Positions 50,449-58,523 of a DNA stretch of 64,000 bases are shown in pieces. Position numbers and translations under genes: made by a program. The stretch covers positions 1,178,001 to 1,242,000 of the forward strand of contig NZ_CP143542.1 of assembly GCF_046237605.1 (NCBI RefSeq). Direction: 5' to 3'. Below the pieces are notes generated by a model. The model made no database searches, was not told the DNA's origin, and was given only the letters and a program-made list of their open reading frames with translations. Each line of letters starts with the position of its first letter. Position 1 is the stretch's first letter. This stretch comes from Paraperibacillus marinus. Lineage in GTDB: Bacteria; Bacillota; Bacilli; Bacillales; DSM-1321.

Positions 50449-51372
50449 ATGGATGTGTATCGCAATATACATGAATTAGTAGGCAACACCCCCCTCGTGC
50501 AAATAAATAACTTCAATCTTCCCCAAGGAGTCAAGCTCTTTGCCAAACTTGAGTTCTTCAACCCGGGCGGCAGTATAAAGGACAGGCTGGGACAGGAATT
50601 GATCACTGCAGCCCTTAAAAGCGGGAAGCTTCCTGAAAAAGGAACCATCATTGAACCTACAGCCGGCAACACGGGAATCGGTCTTGCACTCGCAGCCATC
50701 GAAAAAGGAATCAGGGTCATTTTCTGTGTGCCTGAAAAGTTCAGTCAGGAAAAGCAGGAGCTGATGAAGGCATTGGGGGCTGAAGTCATTAATACACCAA
50801 CAGTAGAAGGCATGGCAGGCGCTATCAAAAAGGCTGATGAACTTCTGGCGGAAATCCCCGGATCTTACTCCCCTGCACAATTTTCAAATCCTGATAATCC
50901 GGGAACCTACTTTAAAACACTTGGCCCGGAGCTCTGGCAGCAGCTCGATGGCAATCTTCATGTCTTCATTGCCGGGGCGGGGACAGGCGGGACTTTCATG
51001 GGGACATCAAAATACTTAAAGGAAAGAAACCCGGCGATCAAAACCGTGATTGTGGAACCCGAAGGCTCGATCCTCAATGGAGGAGAGCCAGGGCCTCATA
51101 GGACGGAGGGAATAGGAATGGAGTTCCTGCCAGACTATATGGATAGCTCCTATTTTGACGAGGTTTATACTGTGGCAGATGAGGATGCCTTCCGTCTGGT
51201 AAAGGAACTCGCCGCAAAGGAAGGGATCCTCGCAGGGAGTTCATCCGGGGCCGTTTTGGCCGCTGCCTTGAAGGAAGCGGAAAAAGCGGAGCCCGGAACC
51301 CATATTGCCGTGATATTTCCGGATTCAAGCGAGAGATATTTAAGCAAGCAAATATACAGAGGAGGCATTTAA
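50449..51372 (+). CDS. mccA: MccA (YrhA), cystathionine beta-synthase
   Basis: A PLP enzyme of the cysteine synthase fold that, in B. subtilis, condenses homocysteine with O-acetylserine to cystathionine. Of 307 residues, the PLP lysine is in FFNPGGSIKDRLG (about 44), the substrate loop PTAGNTGIGLALAA follows, then the phosphate cup GAGTGGTFMGTSKYL and the C-terminal GSSSGAVLAAAL. AAAGGGAG is 8-9 bases upstream. mccB begins at the base after its stop. Confidence 0.93.
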   Translation: MDVYRNIHELVGNTPLVQINNFNLPQGVKLFAKLEFFNPGGSIKDRLGQELITAALKSGKLPEKGTIIEPTAGNTGIGLALAAIEKGIRVIFCVPEKFSQEKQELMKALGAEVINTPTVEGMAGAIKKADELLAEIPGSYSPAQFSNPDNPGTYFKTLGPELWQQLDGNLHVFIAGAGTGGTFMGTSKYLKERNPAIKTVIVEPEGSILNGGEPGPHRTEGIGMEFLPDYMDSSYFDEVYTVADEDAFRLVKELAAKEGILAGSSSGAVLAAALKEAEKAEPGTHIAVIFPDSSERYLSKQIYRGGI

Positions 51373-52509
51373 ATGAAAAAGAAAACCAGGCTGATCCACG
51401 GAGGTCTTTTCGGAGACCCTGTAACAGGTGCCGTTTCTACCCCGATATACCAGGTGAGCACATATAAACAGGAAGAAGTGGGGAAGCACAGCGGCTTTGA
51501 ATATTCCAGAACAGGCAATCCGACAAGACATGCGCTTGAGGAATTGATCAAAGATCTTGAAAATGGGGAGCGGGGCTTTGCATTTGCTTCCGGCATGGCG
51601 GCAATCACTGCGGTCATGATGTTATTCAGTAAAGGAGATCACATCATCATGACTGATGATGTATATGGCGGGACCTTCAGGGTAATGACAAAGGTGCTGA
51701 ACCGCTTCGGAATTGAAGCGACATTTGTGGATACAAGCAATATCGATGCAATCACTAAGGAAATCAGGCCTGAAACCAAGGCGGTTTATCTGGAGACGCC
51801 TACAAACCCGCTGCTGAAGGTGTCTGATATAGCAGCCATTGCAGAACTCGCAAAAGAAAATGGATTGCTGACTATCGTGGACAATACATTCAGCACTCCG
51901 TATTGGCAGACGCCAATCGCTCATGGTGCTGATATTGTCCTTCACAGCGCAACCAAGTATATTGGAGGCCATAGCGATGTGGTGGCCGGACTGGTGGTGG
52001 TCAATTCCGAGGAACTTGGAAATGATCTGCACTTTATTCAAAACTCGACTGGCGGGGTATTAGGACCGCAGGATTCCTGGCTGCTGATCCGGGGAATCAA
52101 GACATTGGGAGTAAGGATGGAGGAAACCGAAAGCAGTACGGCTGAAATCGTAGCGTTTTTGTCATCCCATAAGGCTGTTTCCAAAGTGTATTATCCTGGG
52201 CTTGCCTCACATCCAAATCATGATATTGCCAAAAAGCAGGCAGGAGGGTTTGGCGGGATGGTCTCCTTTGATGTCGGCAGCGGTGAAAAGGCAGATAAAG
52301 TATTCAGCAGACTGAAATACTTTACCCTCGCTGAAAGCCTTGGCGCAGTAGAGAGCCTCATTTCCATCCCGGCCAGGATGACTCACGCATCCATCCCGCA
52401 GGAGCGGAGAGCGGAGCTCGGGATAACAGAGGGCCTTATCCGGATTTCAGTGGGACTTGAAGACGCGGAAGACCTGATAGAAGATCTGGCGCATGCCCTG
52501 GAGGATTAA
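51373..52509 (+). CDS. mccB: MccB (YrhB), cystathionine gamma-lyase/homocysteine gamma-lyase
   Basis: A PLP gamma-family enzyme splitting cystathionine to cysteine. Of 378 residues, YSRTGNPTRHALEELI, FASGMAAITAVMMLF, VDNTFSTPYWQTPIAHGADIVLHSATKYIGGHSD (PLP Lys about 196) and the C-terminal RISVGLEDAEDLIEDL are typical. AGAGGAGG sits in the last codons of mccA, so the pair is translationally coupled. Confidence 0.95.
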   Translation: MKKKTRLIHGGLFGDPVTGAVSTPIYQVSTYKQEEVGKHSGFEYSRTGNPTRHALEELIKDLENGERGFAFASGMAAITAVMMLFSKGDHIIMTDDVYGGTFRVMTKVLNRFGIEATFVDTSNIDAITKEIRPETKAVYLETPTNPLLKVSDIAAIAELAKENGLLTIVDNTFSTPYWQTPIAHGADIVLHSATKYIGGHSDVVAGLVVVNSEELGNDLHFIQNSTGGVLGPQDSWLLIRGIKTLGVRMEETESSTAEIVAFLSSHKAVSKVYYPGLASHPNHDIAKKQAGGFGGMVSFDVGSGEKADKVFSRLKYFTLAESLGAVESLISIPARMTHASIPQERRAELGITEGLIRISVGLEDAEDLIEDLAHALED

Positions 52510-52598
52510 CCTGCTGTATTTACAGTAATCTACTAGTTAACCTGCCAGCCAAGTATGTTAAGGTATTAACATAATTGGAAAGGGCAGGTGAGGAACTA

Positions 52599-52853
52599 GT
52601 GAATCAGAATAAACAGCTTAAGATGCTTCGTGAAAAGATGACGGATTATAAGCGATTTGCCTATACCCTTATTTGCCTGGGCGTTTTCTTTTACCTGGGG
52701 GTGCTGATTGATTCTTATGGAAAAGGATTGAGTCCAAGCTTTTCATTAATGTGGGCTATGGTTATTGCCATGGCAGGAGCCGGATTATTTTTCTTACTAT
52801 CAGCAAAATATAAAAAACTGCTTTCGGAAACAGAGGACAGCAGTATAACATAA
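52599..52853 (+). CDS. yrhC: YrhC-family membrane protein
   Basis: An 84-residue protein with two transmembrane helices (FAYTLICLGVFFYLGVLI and LMWAMVIAMAGAGLFFLLSA) between short charged ends. This is the YrhC pattern; function unknown. The GTG at 52599 has GGTGAGG 6-7 bases upstream. It ends the mccA-mccB-yrhC run, as in B. subtilis. Confidence 0.82.
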   Translation: MNQNKQLKMLREKMTDYKRFAYTLICLGVFFYLGVLIDSYGKGLSPSFSLMWAMVIAMAGAGLFFLLSAKYKKLLSETEDSSIT

Positions 52854-52864
52854 GTTCTAGAACA

Positions 52865-52897
52865 GAGCCCGGGGAAACAGTTGTTTTCCTCGGGCTT
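52865..52897 (+). terminator. Probable terminator after yrhC
   Basis: agcccggggaaa (52865-52876) pairs with tttcctcgggct (52884-52895), one mismatch, with only a short T-stretch after it. Confidence 0.7.
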
Positions 52898-52981
52898 TGC
52901 TGTGCCGTTTATCTCTGACAGCGCTTTTTCAGTTCTGTTCCGCCATCAGAAACGGCGGGTAAATGTGCAAAGGAGGGGTGG

Positions 52982-53038
52982 TTGTCCGAAAATTTTAGGA
53001 TCCCCTTTTCCTTGATGGAAAGGCTTTTGTATGGCTGA
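52982..53038 (+). CDS. Possible 18-residue micro-ORF
   Basis: A TTG at 52982 follows AAAGGAGGGG (52969-52978) by 3 bases and would encode MSENFRIPFSLMERLLYG. The ribosome binding site is strong but the spacing is short, and no family is recognised. Reported because nothing else explains the strong site. Confidence 0.25.
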   Translation: MSENFRIPFSLMERLLYG

Positions 53039-53131
53039 AAATTCATTATCCCCTAGCGGGCAGGCAGCAGACCGATTACGGTTCAAAAGCCCTTTTTGTG
53101 AAAAATGTCGATAATTTAGGCAAATAACTGG

Positions 53132-53160
53132 TTTACAAAACAACGCTTCTTGGATATACT
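53132..53160 (+). promoter_or_regulatory. Promoter upstream of the yrzI array leader
   Basis: TTTACA (53132-53137), a 17-base spacer, TATACT (53155-53160). Confidence 0.6.
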
Positions 53161-53212
53161 TACCAATGTAAGCTCTTAAGAGGAGCAAAAAAACCAAAGG
53201 AGGTCGAATGAC

Positions 53213-53293
53213 ATGTTGGATATTCAGGCAAAAGTTCAAGCTGAAAACTTCATATTTCATAGTTTTATATTCGACCTGAGTGGTATGGTTTAA
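53213..53293 (+). CDS. Short leader ORF before the yrzI array
   Basis: A 26-residue ORF (MLDIQAKVQAENFIFHSFIF then DLSGMV) with AAAGGAGG at 53196-53203, 9 bases before its ATG. An alternative 23-residue ORF starts at 53208 in another frame. It lies between a promoter and three consecutive terminators, a leader-peptide position. Not recognised as a family. Confidence 0.4.
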   Translation: MLDIQAKVQAENFIFHSFIFDLSGMV

Positions 53294-53328
53294 TCTTATT
53301 ATTTCTTTGAGTGAATGAAAGTGATAAT

Positions 53329-53425
53329 AGGCCGCAGGGAGAATATTCCATGCGGCCTTTTTGTGCCGTCTGGGATCTTGCCTGCGGCATTTTTATGGCC
53401 GCAGAAGCTTCTCTGCGGCCTTTTT
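53329..53425 (+). terminator. Three consecutive terminators
   Basis: Hairpin 1: aggccgca (53329-53336) with tgcggcct (53351-53358) then T. Hairpin 2: tgccg (53364-53368) with cggca (53385-53389) then T. Hairpin 3: ggccgcaga (53397-53405) with tctgcggcc (53412-53420) then T. Arms of hairpins 1 and 3 are interchangeable. Confidence 0.85.
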
Positions 53426-53466
53426 GCGCCTTCATTTAGGATTATGAACAAAAAGGAGGTGATACC

Positions 53467-53607
53467 ATGGGTATTCCAATGTTATTTTTCACGATTTTCA
53501 TTAAACCTCTAAAGAAAACAAGGCAGGCTGCATTTCATGAAGAACAGATAAAAAGCTGGCATGAAGAGAAGGCAGATAAAATGCTTCAAATCATCAATGT
53601 TATGTAA
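53467..53607 (+). CDS. yrzI: YrzI-family small protein, copy 1
   Basis: A 46-residue protein, with AAAAGGAGGTGAT 4-6 bases before the ATG. It starts MGIPMLFFTIFIKPLKKTRQ and contains FHEEQIKSWHEEKADKM. The N-terminal 12 residues are hydrophobic and the rest amphipathic and charged. The MLFFTI core and IKxWH motif define the Bac_small_yrzI group, known only as tandem small proteins of Bacillus, possibly sporulation-related. First of four paralogues. Confidence 0.78.
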   Translation: MGIPMLFFTIFIKPLKKTRQAAFHEEQIKSWHEEKADKMLQIINVM

Positions 53608-53637
53608 TGTAATAACACGAATAGGGGAGGTGATTTT

Positions 53638-53778
53638 ATGACGATTTCCATGCTTTTCTTTACCATTAGCATCAAGCCGGTCAAGAAAACAAGACGGGAA
53701 GCATTCCACGCAGAACAGATTAAAAAGTGGCACGATGAGAACGTGGATAGAATGTTTCAGATTCATACGATCATGTAA
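53638..53778 (+). CDS. yrzI: YrzI-family small protein, copy 2
   Basis: A 46-residue paralogue (starts MTISMLFFTISIKPVKKTRR, then AFHAEQIKKWHDENVDRM). It is closest to copy 1: IKP-x-KKTR, AFH and EQIK are shared. GGGGAGGTGATTTT precedes the ATG. It begins 30 bases after copy 1 with no promoter or terminator between, so co-transcription is likely. Confidence 0.78.
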   Translation: MTISMLFFTISIKPVKKTRREAFHAEQIKKWHDENVDRMFQIHTIM

Positions 53779-53807
53779 GAAAAAAACATTTTTAGAGGTG
53801 AAGTTAT

Positions 53808-53954
53808 ATGACCATACAATTATTATTCTTTACGATCATAATCAACTGGAAGAAGAAGGAAGAAGTGCATGAGGACTATTTCCATGAAGAGCATAGCCGC
53901 AAAGTGGATGATATAGTCCGGCTGAGCAATGTGATGCAGAACAAGGTGTGGTAA
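53808..53954 (+). CDS. yrzI: YrzI-family small protein, copy 3 (diverged)
   Basis: A 48-residue, more diverged paralogue: the LLFFTIIIN start is kept, but the IKxWH block is replaced by YFHEEHSRKVDDIV and it ends QNKVW rather than IM. AGAGGTGAAG is 5-6 bases upstream. It begins 29 bases after copy 2. Divergence suggests a different partner or relaxed constraint (inference). Confidence 0.72.
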   Translation: MTIQLLFFTIIINWKKKEEVHEDYFHEEHSRKVDDIVRLSNVMQNKVW

Positions 53955-53970
53955 GACAGGAGGTGATATT

Positions 53971-54111
53971 ATGACTCTTCATATGCTTTTCTTTACTATC
54001 GTAATCAAGAAAAAGGGAATGACGGCCGGTGAGGCTATGCATCAAGAAACCATAAAAGCCTGGCATGATAAGAACAGGGATTATGCAGCCGGCATCGGCA
54101 GAATCATGTAA
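53971..54111 (+). CDS. yrzI: YrzI-family small protein, copy 4
   Basis: A 46-residue paralogue (MTLHMLFFTIVIKKKG, then AMHQETIKAWHDKNRDY, ending GRIM). It retains the MLFFTI core, the H-x-E-x-IKxWHD block and the terminal IM. AGGAGGTGATATT precedes the ATG. It begins 16 bases after copy 3. Confidence 0.78.
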   Translation: MTLHMLFFTIVIKKKGMTAGEAMHQETIKAWHDKNRDYAAGIGRIM

Positions 54112-54140
54112 AACATCAATCAGAAAAGGTGGAGATGAAT

Positions 54141-54197
54141 ATGAAAAGCATTCTAATACGAAAAGGACTATTGTACATTTATAAGGATACCGGCTAA
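54141..54197 (+). CDS. Possible 18-residue ORF at the end of the yrzI array
   Basis: The ATG at 54141 (or 54135) follows AAAAGGTGGAG and encodes MKSILIRKGLLYIYKDTG. It is not clearly a YrzI member, though the basic and hydrophobic character is similar. It may be a micro-protein or a leader for the next gene. Confidence 0.35.
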   Translation: MKSILIRKGLLYIYKDTG

Positions 54198-54240
54198 CTG
54201 AACGGCTGAAACGGCGAAATAATTTAGAGGGGGAACTTGT

Positions 54241-55074
54241 TTGCAGAAAGCTGAACTTTTAAAAGAGATAAAAAATTTGCAGAAGGATTGTGAACATCTC
54301 GATGGAATCGAATTGAAGCTGAACTGGGATATGCTGAAGCAGATGGACGAAGAAGAGCTGATGGGCGGCACGCACTTCATAGGAAGCGAACTTGCCGGAT
54401 TCATCGCGGTCTATGATTTTGGCAGTAAAGCAGAGATATGCGGAATGGTATATCCCGGGCACAGGAGGAAGGGCATCTTTACCGGACTTCTTCAGAGTGC
54501 CCTTGCCGGGATTGCAGAAAGAAATTACAGGCAAATACTCCTGAATGCGCCGGGTAATTCGGCCACGGCAAAGGAATTCATCGCTCAAAGTCCATTTTCT
54601 TATTCCATTACGGAGTATCAAATGAAATGGGGAGGCATGCCGGCTGTCCCCGATGATAAGAACGTCAATATGAGGCCGGCCGCTGATTCCGACCGGGATC
54701 TTGAGATAGAACTGGATGTACAGTGCTTCGGGTTTAAGCGGGAAGAAGCGGTCCGCCACAACTCGCGGATTCAGGATGAAAGCAGCTCACAATCCTATAT
54801 CATTGAAAATGAAGGGAATGCTGTGGGAAAGGCCAGGATTTCATGGCCGGGCGGGAAACAGGCCTGGATTTATGGTTTTGCCATCCTGCCTGATTTTCAG
54901 GGCCGCGGCATTGGTAGGGAAGTACTAAGGCAGATTATCAGCCGGGAATCGGGGGCAGGCAGGGATATCTTCCTGGAGGTAGAGGCGGAAAATGCCAATG
55001 CCCTGAGGCTTTATACTTCCTGCGGATTTGAATCCTACAGCTCACAGGACTATTACCGGTATGATAATTCTTGA
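54241..55074 (+). CDS. Tandem GNAT-domain acetyltransferase
   Basis: A 277-residue protein with two GNAT folds. The first (about 30-130) has GMVYPGHRRKGIFTGLLQ, the second (about 145-275) has YGFAILPDFQGRGIGREVLRQII, the RxxGxG/A acetyl-CoA loop, and ends LRLYTSCGFESYSSQDYYRY. Substrate unknown. The TTG start has GAGGGGGAA upstream. It lies between the yrzI array and the convergent sigK. Confidence 0.8.
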   Translation: MQKAELLKEIKNLQKDCEHLDGIELKLNWDMLKQMDEEELMGGTHFIGSELAGFIAVYDFGSKAEICGMVYPGHRRKGIFTGLLQSALAGIAERNYRQILLNAPGNSATAKEFIAQSPFSYSITEYQMKWGGMPAVPDDKNVNMRPAADSDRDLEIELDVQCFGFKREEAVRHNSRIQDESSSQSYIIENEGNAVGKARISWPGGKQAWIYGFAILPDFQGRGIGREVLRQIISRESGAGRDIFLEVEAENANALRLYTSCGFESYSSQDYYRYDNS

Positions 55075-55080
55075 AAAAAA

Positions 55081-55111
55081 AGAAGAAGCTGCTCAGCTTC
55101 TTCTTTTTTCT
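55081..55111. terminator. Bidirectional terminator between the GNAT gene and sigK
   Basis: agaagaagct (55081-55090), a 4-base loop, agcttcttct (55095-55104), flanked by A-run upstream and T-run downstream, so it can act on both strands. It overlaps the sigK 3' end. Confidence 0.88.
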
Positions 55112-55806
55112 TTTTCAGCACGGTAAAATTCGTGGAACATCTTCATCAGGGCGCGCTTTTCTATCCTTGAAACATAACTTCTGGAAATACCCAGTTCTTT
55201 GGCGATCTCCCGCTGGGTCTTTTCCTTCTGAAGATCCAGGCCGAATCGGCCGACAATTACTTCTTTTTCCCGTTCATCAAGCACATCGATGAATTGTTTA
55301 ACCTTCTCGATTTCCAGATTTAATTGTATCGTGTCGACCACATCTTCTGATTCCGATTTCAGAACATCAATCAAGCTTATCTCGTTGCCTTCCTTATCCT
55401 GTCCGATGGGGTCATGAAGAGATACATCCTTTTTTGTCTTTTTAGTCGCACGCAGGTGCATGAGAATCTCATTTTCAATGCAGCGGGCCGCATAAGTGGC
55501 AAGCTTTGTTCCTTTTCCTTCCGAATAGCTTTCAATGGCTTTGATGAGGCCGATGGTGCCGATGGAGATTAAATCTTCGGTATCTTCGCCTGTGTTTTCA
55601 AACTTCTTGACAATATGTGCCACGAGGCGGAGATTGTGCTCGATGAGCAAATTTCGGGCCTCGCCATCGCCCTCGGCCATGAGCTTAAGATATTTCCGTT
55701 CGTCCTTTGAGGAAAGGGGCTGGGGGAACGCATTGTTCTTTACATAAGATACGAGCAGGAAAAACTCCTTTACCATATAGCCGATAGCAGCAAGTATGCC
55801 TGGCAT
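55093..55806 (-). CDS. sigK: Pro-sigma-K, late mother-cell sigma factor, uninterrupted
   Basis: Directs late mother-cell transcription (coat, lysis). The ATG at 55806 has GGAGGTG upstream; 237 residues. An N-terminal pro-sequence (PGILAAIGYMVKEFFLLVS) precedes YVKNNAFPQPLS, where SpoIVFB cleaves in B. subtilis. Region 2 (LRLVAHIVKKFENTGEDTEDLISIGTIGL ... YAARCIENEILMHLR) and region 4 (IAKELGISRSYVSRIEKRALMKM) are complete. No skin-type element splits the gene. Confidence 0.96.
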   Translation of the reverse strand: MPGILAAIGYMVKEFFLLVSYVKNNAFPQPLSSKDERKYLKLMAEGDGEARNLLIEHNLRLVAHIVKKFENTGEDTEDLISIGTIGLIKAIESYSEGKGTKLATYAARCIENEILMHLRATKKTKKDVSLHDPIGQDKEGNEISLIDVLKSESEDVVDTIQLNLEIEKVKQFIDVLDEREKEVIVGRFGLDLQKEKTQREIAKELGISRSYVSRIEKRALMKMFHEFYRAEKEKRRS

Positions 55807-56013
55807 AGCAACACCTCCGTCTATTTTGGGCAAATGCCTAAAACATATCTATGTGCCGCGGGGGGAGGATGTGTCTGTACCATATAATTTTACAGATGAA
55901 AGAGTGATTTGGGGCATGTTTCTACAGCCTGGGCTCTAGGATGCAGAAAATAATAAAAATAGAAAAAATTCCAAATAGGCACTATAATATAGAATGAAAA
56001 GGGGGTACGAATT

Positions 56014-57810
56014 ATGAACTATTCTTTAACATGGGATTTAGATGTGTTTTTTGATGGCGGAAGCGATTCCCAGGAATTTGCCGGGCATCTCAGCAGGCTG
56101 GACAAAAGCCTTGCAGAGTTCAGAAGCCTTGTTGCGGAATGGAACCCATCGTCTGAGGCAAAAGATACAGATATCATCAAGCATATTCTTGGCCGGTTTA
56201 CAGAGATAGGGGCAAGCATGCGTCAGGCAGGCGCATTCGTCAGCTGCCTTGAAGCACAGAATACAAAGGATGCCAGGGCAAGGGAGCACCGGGTGAAAAT
56301 CACGGGCTTAAGCGCTGAGTTCTCCATTGCCCTGAACGGGTTTGATGTAAAGCTTGCGAAGCTTGATGAGCAATTCTTCCAGACCGTGCTGAAGGACAAG
56401 GAATTGAGTGAGCTGCGCTTTGTGCTCGAGGAACGCAGGGAGAAAGTGATGGATAAGCTTTCTGTCGAGGAGGAAGCACTCATCAGCCAGCTTGCGGTTG
56501 ACGGCTACCATGGCTGGGGACAGATGTATGATGTCCTGGTCAGCTCTGTTAAGGTCGCGGTGGAAGAAAAAGGACAAACGAAGGAACTGTCTGTAGGGCA
56601 GGCTTTCAATAAATTTTCTGATCCAGACCGGACAGTGCGGCAGGAGGTTTTCAGAAGCTGGGAGAAAGCCTGGTCAGAAAAAGCGGATTTATTCGCGGGT
56701 ACGCTTAATCACCTATCCGGGTTCAGGCTCAGTGTATATCAAAAGAGGGGCTGGGACGATGTCCTGAAAGAGCCGCTCGAGTATAACAGGATGAGCAAGG
56801 AAACTTTACATAGCATGTGGAGCGCGATCGCTGAGCAGAAGGCTCCACTGGTGCAATACCTGAAGCGGAAGGCTGAGCTGCTTGGGGTAGAAAAACTGAG
56901 CTGGTATGATCTTGATGCCCCGCTGGCAGAATCAGCTGAAGTAATGCCCTATCAGGAAGGAGCGGATTTTATCCTGAAGCAGTTCTCAAAGTTCGGCAAG
57001 GAGCTTGCCGGCTTTACAAAAAAGGCATTTGAAGAGAGCTGGATAGAAGCTGAAGACCGCGAAGACAAAGCTCCCGGCGGATTTTGCACTGGGTTTCCCG
57101 AGAGCAGCCAGTCACGCATTTTTATGACTTATTCCGGTACTCCATCAAATGTTTCGACGCTGGCACATGAGCTGGGGCATGCATTTCACTCTTATGCACT
57201 CAAGGATTCCCACTTCCTGAACAGGGCTTATGCCATGAACGTCGCAGAAACTGCCTCGACCTTTGCAGAGCTGATTGTGGCGGATGCTGCAGTGCGTGAA
57301 GCGGGAAGTGCCGAAGAGCGCCTTGCCCTGCTCGAGGATAAAATACAGAGGACTGTTGCCCTGCTGATGAATATTCATGCAAGGTTCCTGTTTGAAACAG
57401 CCTTCTATGAAGAACGTAAAAAAGGTGTAGTTGGAGCTGCCAGACTGAATGAACTAATGGAAAACGCGCAAAAAGAAGCCTATGCAGGAGCACTTGAAGA
57501 GTACCATCCTGAATTCTGGGCGTCAAAACTCCATTTCTTCATCACAGGTGTGCCATTCTATAACTTCCCTTATACATTCGGCTATCTGTTCTCGCTCGGC
57601 ATCTATAAAAAAGCAATGGATGAAGGCGAGCAATTCGAACATAAATACATGAAGCTGCTGCAGGACACAGGCTCAATGAAGGTTGAGGACCTCGCCCGGA
57701 AACACTTAGGCGTCGATCTTACCAAGCGCGGGTTCTGGGATGATGCGGTCGCCATGTGCATGAAGGATGTAGAGGAATTCCTGGAGCTCACCGAAGCAAA
57801 AGTCCATTGA
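56014..57810 (+). CDS. pepF: PepF-like oligoendopeptidase, M3 family
   Basis: A cytosolic zinc metallopeptidase degrading oligopeptides. The 598-residue product has the HEXXH site in TLAHELGHAFHSYAL (His about 386) and the third ligand region NVAETASTFAELIV. GGGGG is upstream of the ATG. In B. subtilis a PepF homologue affects sporulation phosphorelay peptides. Monocistronic, with a terminator shared with pssA. Confidence 0.92.
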   Translation: MNYSLTWDLDVFFDGGSDSQEFAGHLSRLDKSLAEFRSLVAEWNPSSEAKDTDIIKHILGRFTEIGASMRQAGAFVSCLEAQNTKDARAREHRVKITGLSAEFSIALNGFDVKLAKLDEQFFQTVLKDKELSELRFVLEERREKVMDKLSVEEEALISQLAVDGYHGWGQMYDVLVSSVKVAVEEKGQTKELSVGQAFNKFSDPDRTVRQEVFRSWEKAWSEKADLFAGTLNHLSGFRLSVYQKRGWDDVLKEPLEYNRMSKETLHSMWSAIAEQKAPLVQYLKRKAELLGVEKLSWYDLDAPLAESAEVMPYQEGADFILKQFSKFGKELAGFTKKAFEESWIEAEDREDKAPGGFCTGFPESSQSRIFMTYSGTPSNVSTLAHELGHAFHSYALKDSHFLNRAYAMNVAETASTFAELIVADAAVREAGSAEERLALLEDKIQRTVALLMNIHARFLFETAFYEERKKGVVGAARLNELMENAQKEAYAGALEEYHPEFWASKLHFFITGVPFYNFPYTFGYLFSLGIYKKAMDEGEQFEHKYMKLLQDTGSMKVEDLARKHLGVDLTKRGFWDDAVAMCMKDVEEFLELTEAKVH

Positions 57811-57813
57811 TGA

Positions 57814-57846
57814 AAAAACAGACTTCGCAGGAAGTCTGTTTTTTTG
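57814..57846. terminator. Terminator after pepF
   Basis: aaaacagactt (57815-57825), a 6-base loop, aagtctgtttt (57832-57842), with A-run upstream and T-run downstream; it may also serve the convergent pssA. Confidence 0.88.
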
Positions 57847-57855
57847 GGCTGGCAG

Positions 57856-58395
57856 CTATATTTTCTTAAGTTTGAATGGACTGATCATTAAGAATGATAA
57901 TATAATCATCAAGAATAGAAGCCAGACGGAGGGTACATGGGGAACCGCCAGGAAGCTGAGTGTCAAAAGACATCCTGCGGCTGTGATGGGAAGGCCGGTA
58001 AAGTAGCCATTGTTTTCACTTATATTAAATTTCGCAAGCCGGAATGCCCCGCAGCCAATATAAAGGACTGTAAAAAATGAGCCAGGAGCGCCAAAGTCGG
58101 AAATGATGCCCTGATATAGAAGGAGTGCCGGGGCTGCCCCAAAGGAAATGATGTCACACATAGAGTCCAGCTGCTTGCCGAGCTCCGATTCAGAGTGCAG
58201 CATACGGGCGACCATTCCATCGAAACGGTCAGCAAGAGCCGCAAGAAATATTAATAGAAGAGCCAGGTTCAGCTCTCCCTGAAGAACAGAGATTATAGAA
58301 AACCCGCCAAGGGATAAGTTGATCAGTGTTAAAACATTAGCAGTCTGGGATTTGATTTTTTTTATGGTTAAATCGAGTACGCCGGATAAAAACAA
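57856..58395 (-). CDS. pssA: PssA, phosphatidylserine synthase
   Basis: A CDP-alcohol phosphotransferase making phosphatidylserine from CDP-diacylglycerol and serine in the membrane. The signature D-G-x2-A-R-x8-G-x3-D-x3-D is at DGMVARMLHSESELGKQLD. Of 179 residues, about five to six hydrophobic helices are visible. The TTG at 58395 has AAGGAG 8 bases upstream; the GTG at 58404 touches that site and is unlikely. Divergent from psd, the next enzyme of the pathway. Confidence 0.9.
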   Translation of the reverse strand: MFLSGVLDLTIKKIKSQTANVLTLINLSLGGFSIISVLQGELNLALLLIFLAALADRFDGMVARMLHSESELGKQLDSMCDIISFGAAPALLLYQGIISDFGAPGSFFTVLYIGCGAFRLAKFNISENNGYFTGLPITAAGCLLTLSFLAVPHVPSVWLLFLMIILSFLMISPFKLKKI

Positions 58396-58523
58396 GCTCT
58401 TCACTCCTTAAAATCATACGTGATGATGGAAATCACCCTAATATTTGTTATATAATAATATTTTATTTTATTCCTTTTATGCCAAAAGGTAAAGGACTAT
58501 TTTCGAATCGGGAGGAACCATCC

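Noticed and set aside
52946..53260. 104-codon minus-strand ORF upstream of the yrzI array
   Set aside because: No ribosome binding site, no family character, and it opposes the predicted promoter and leader ORF.
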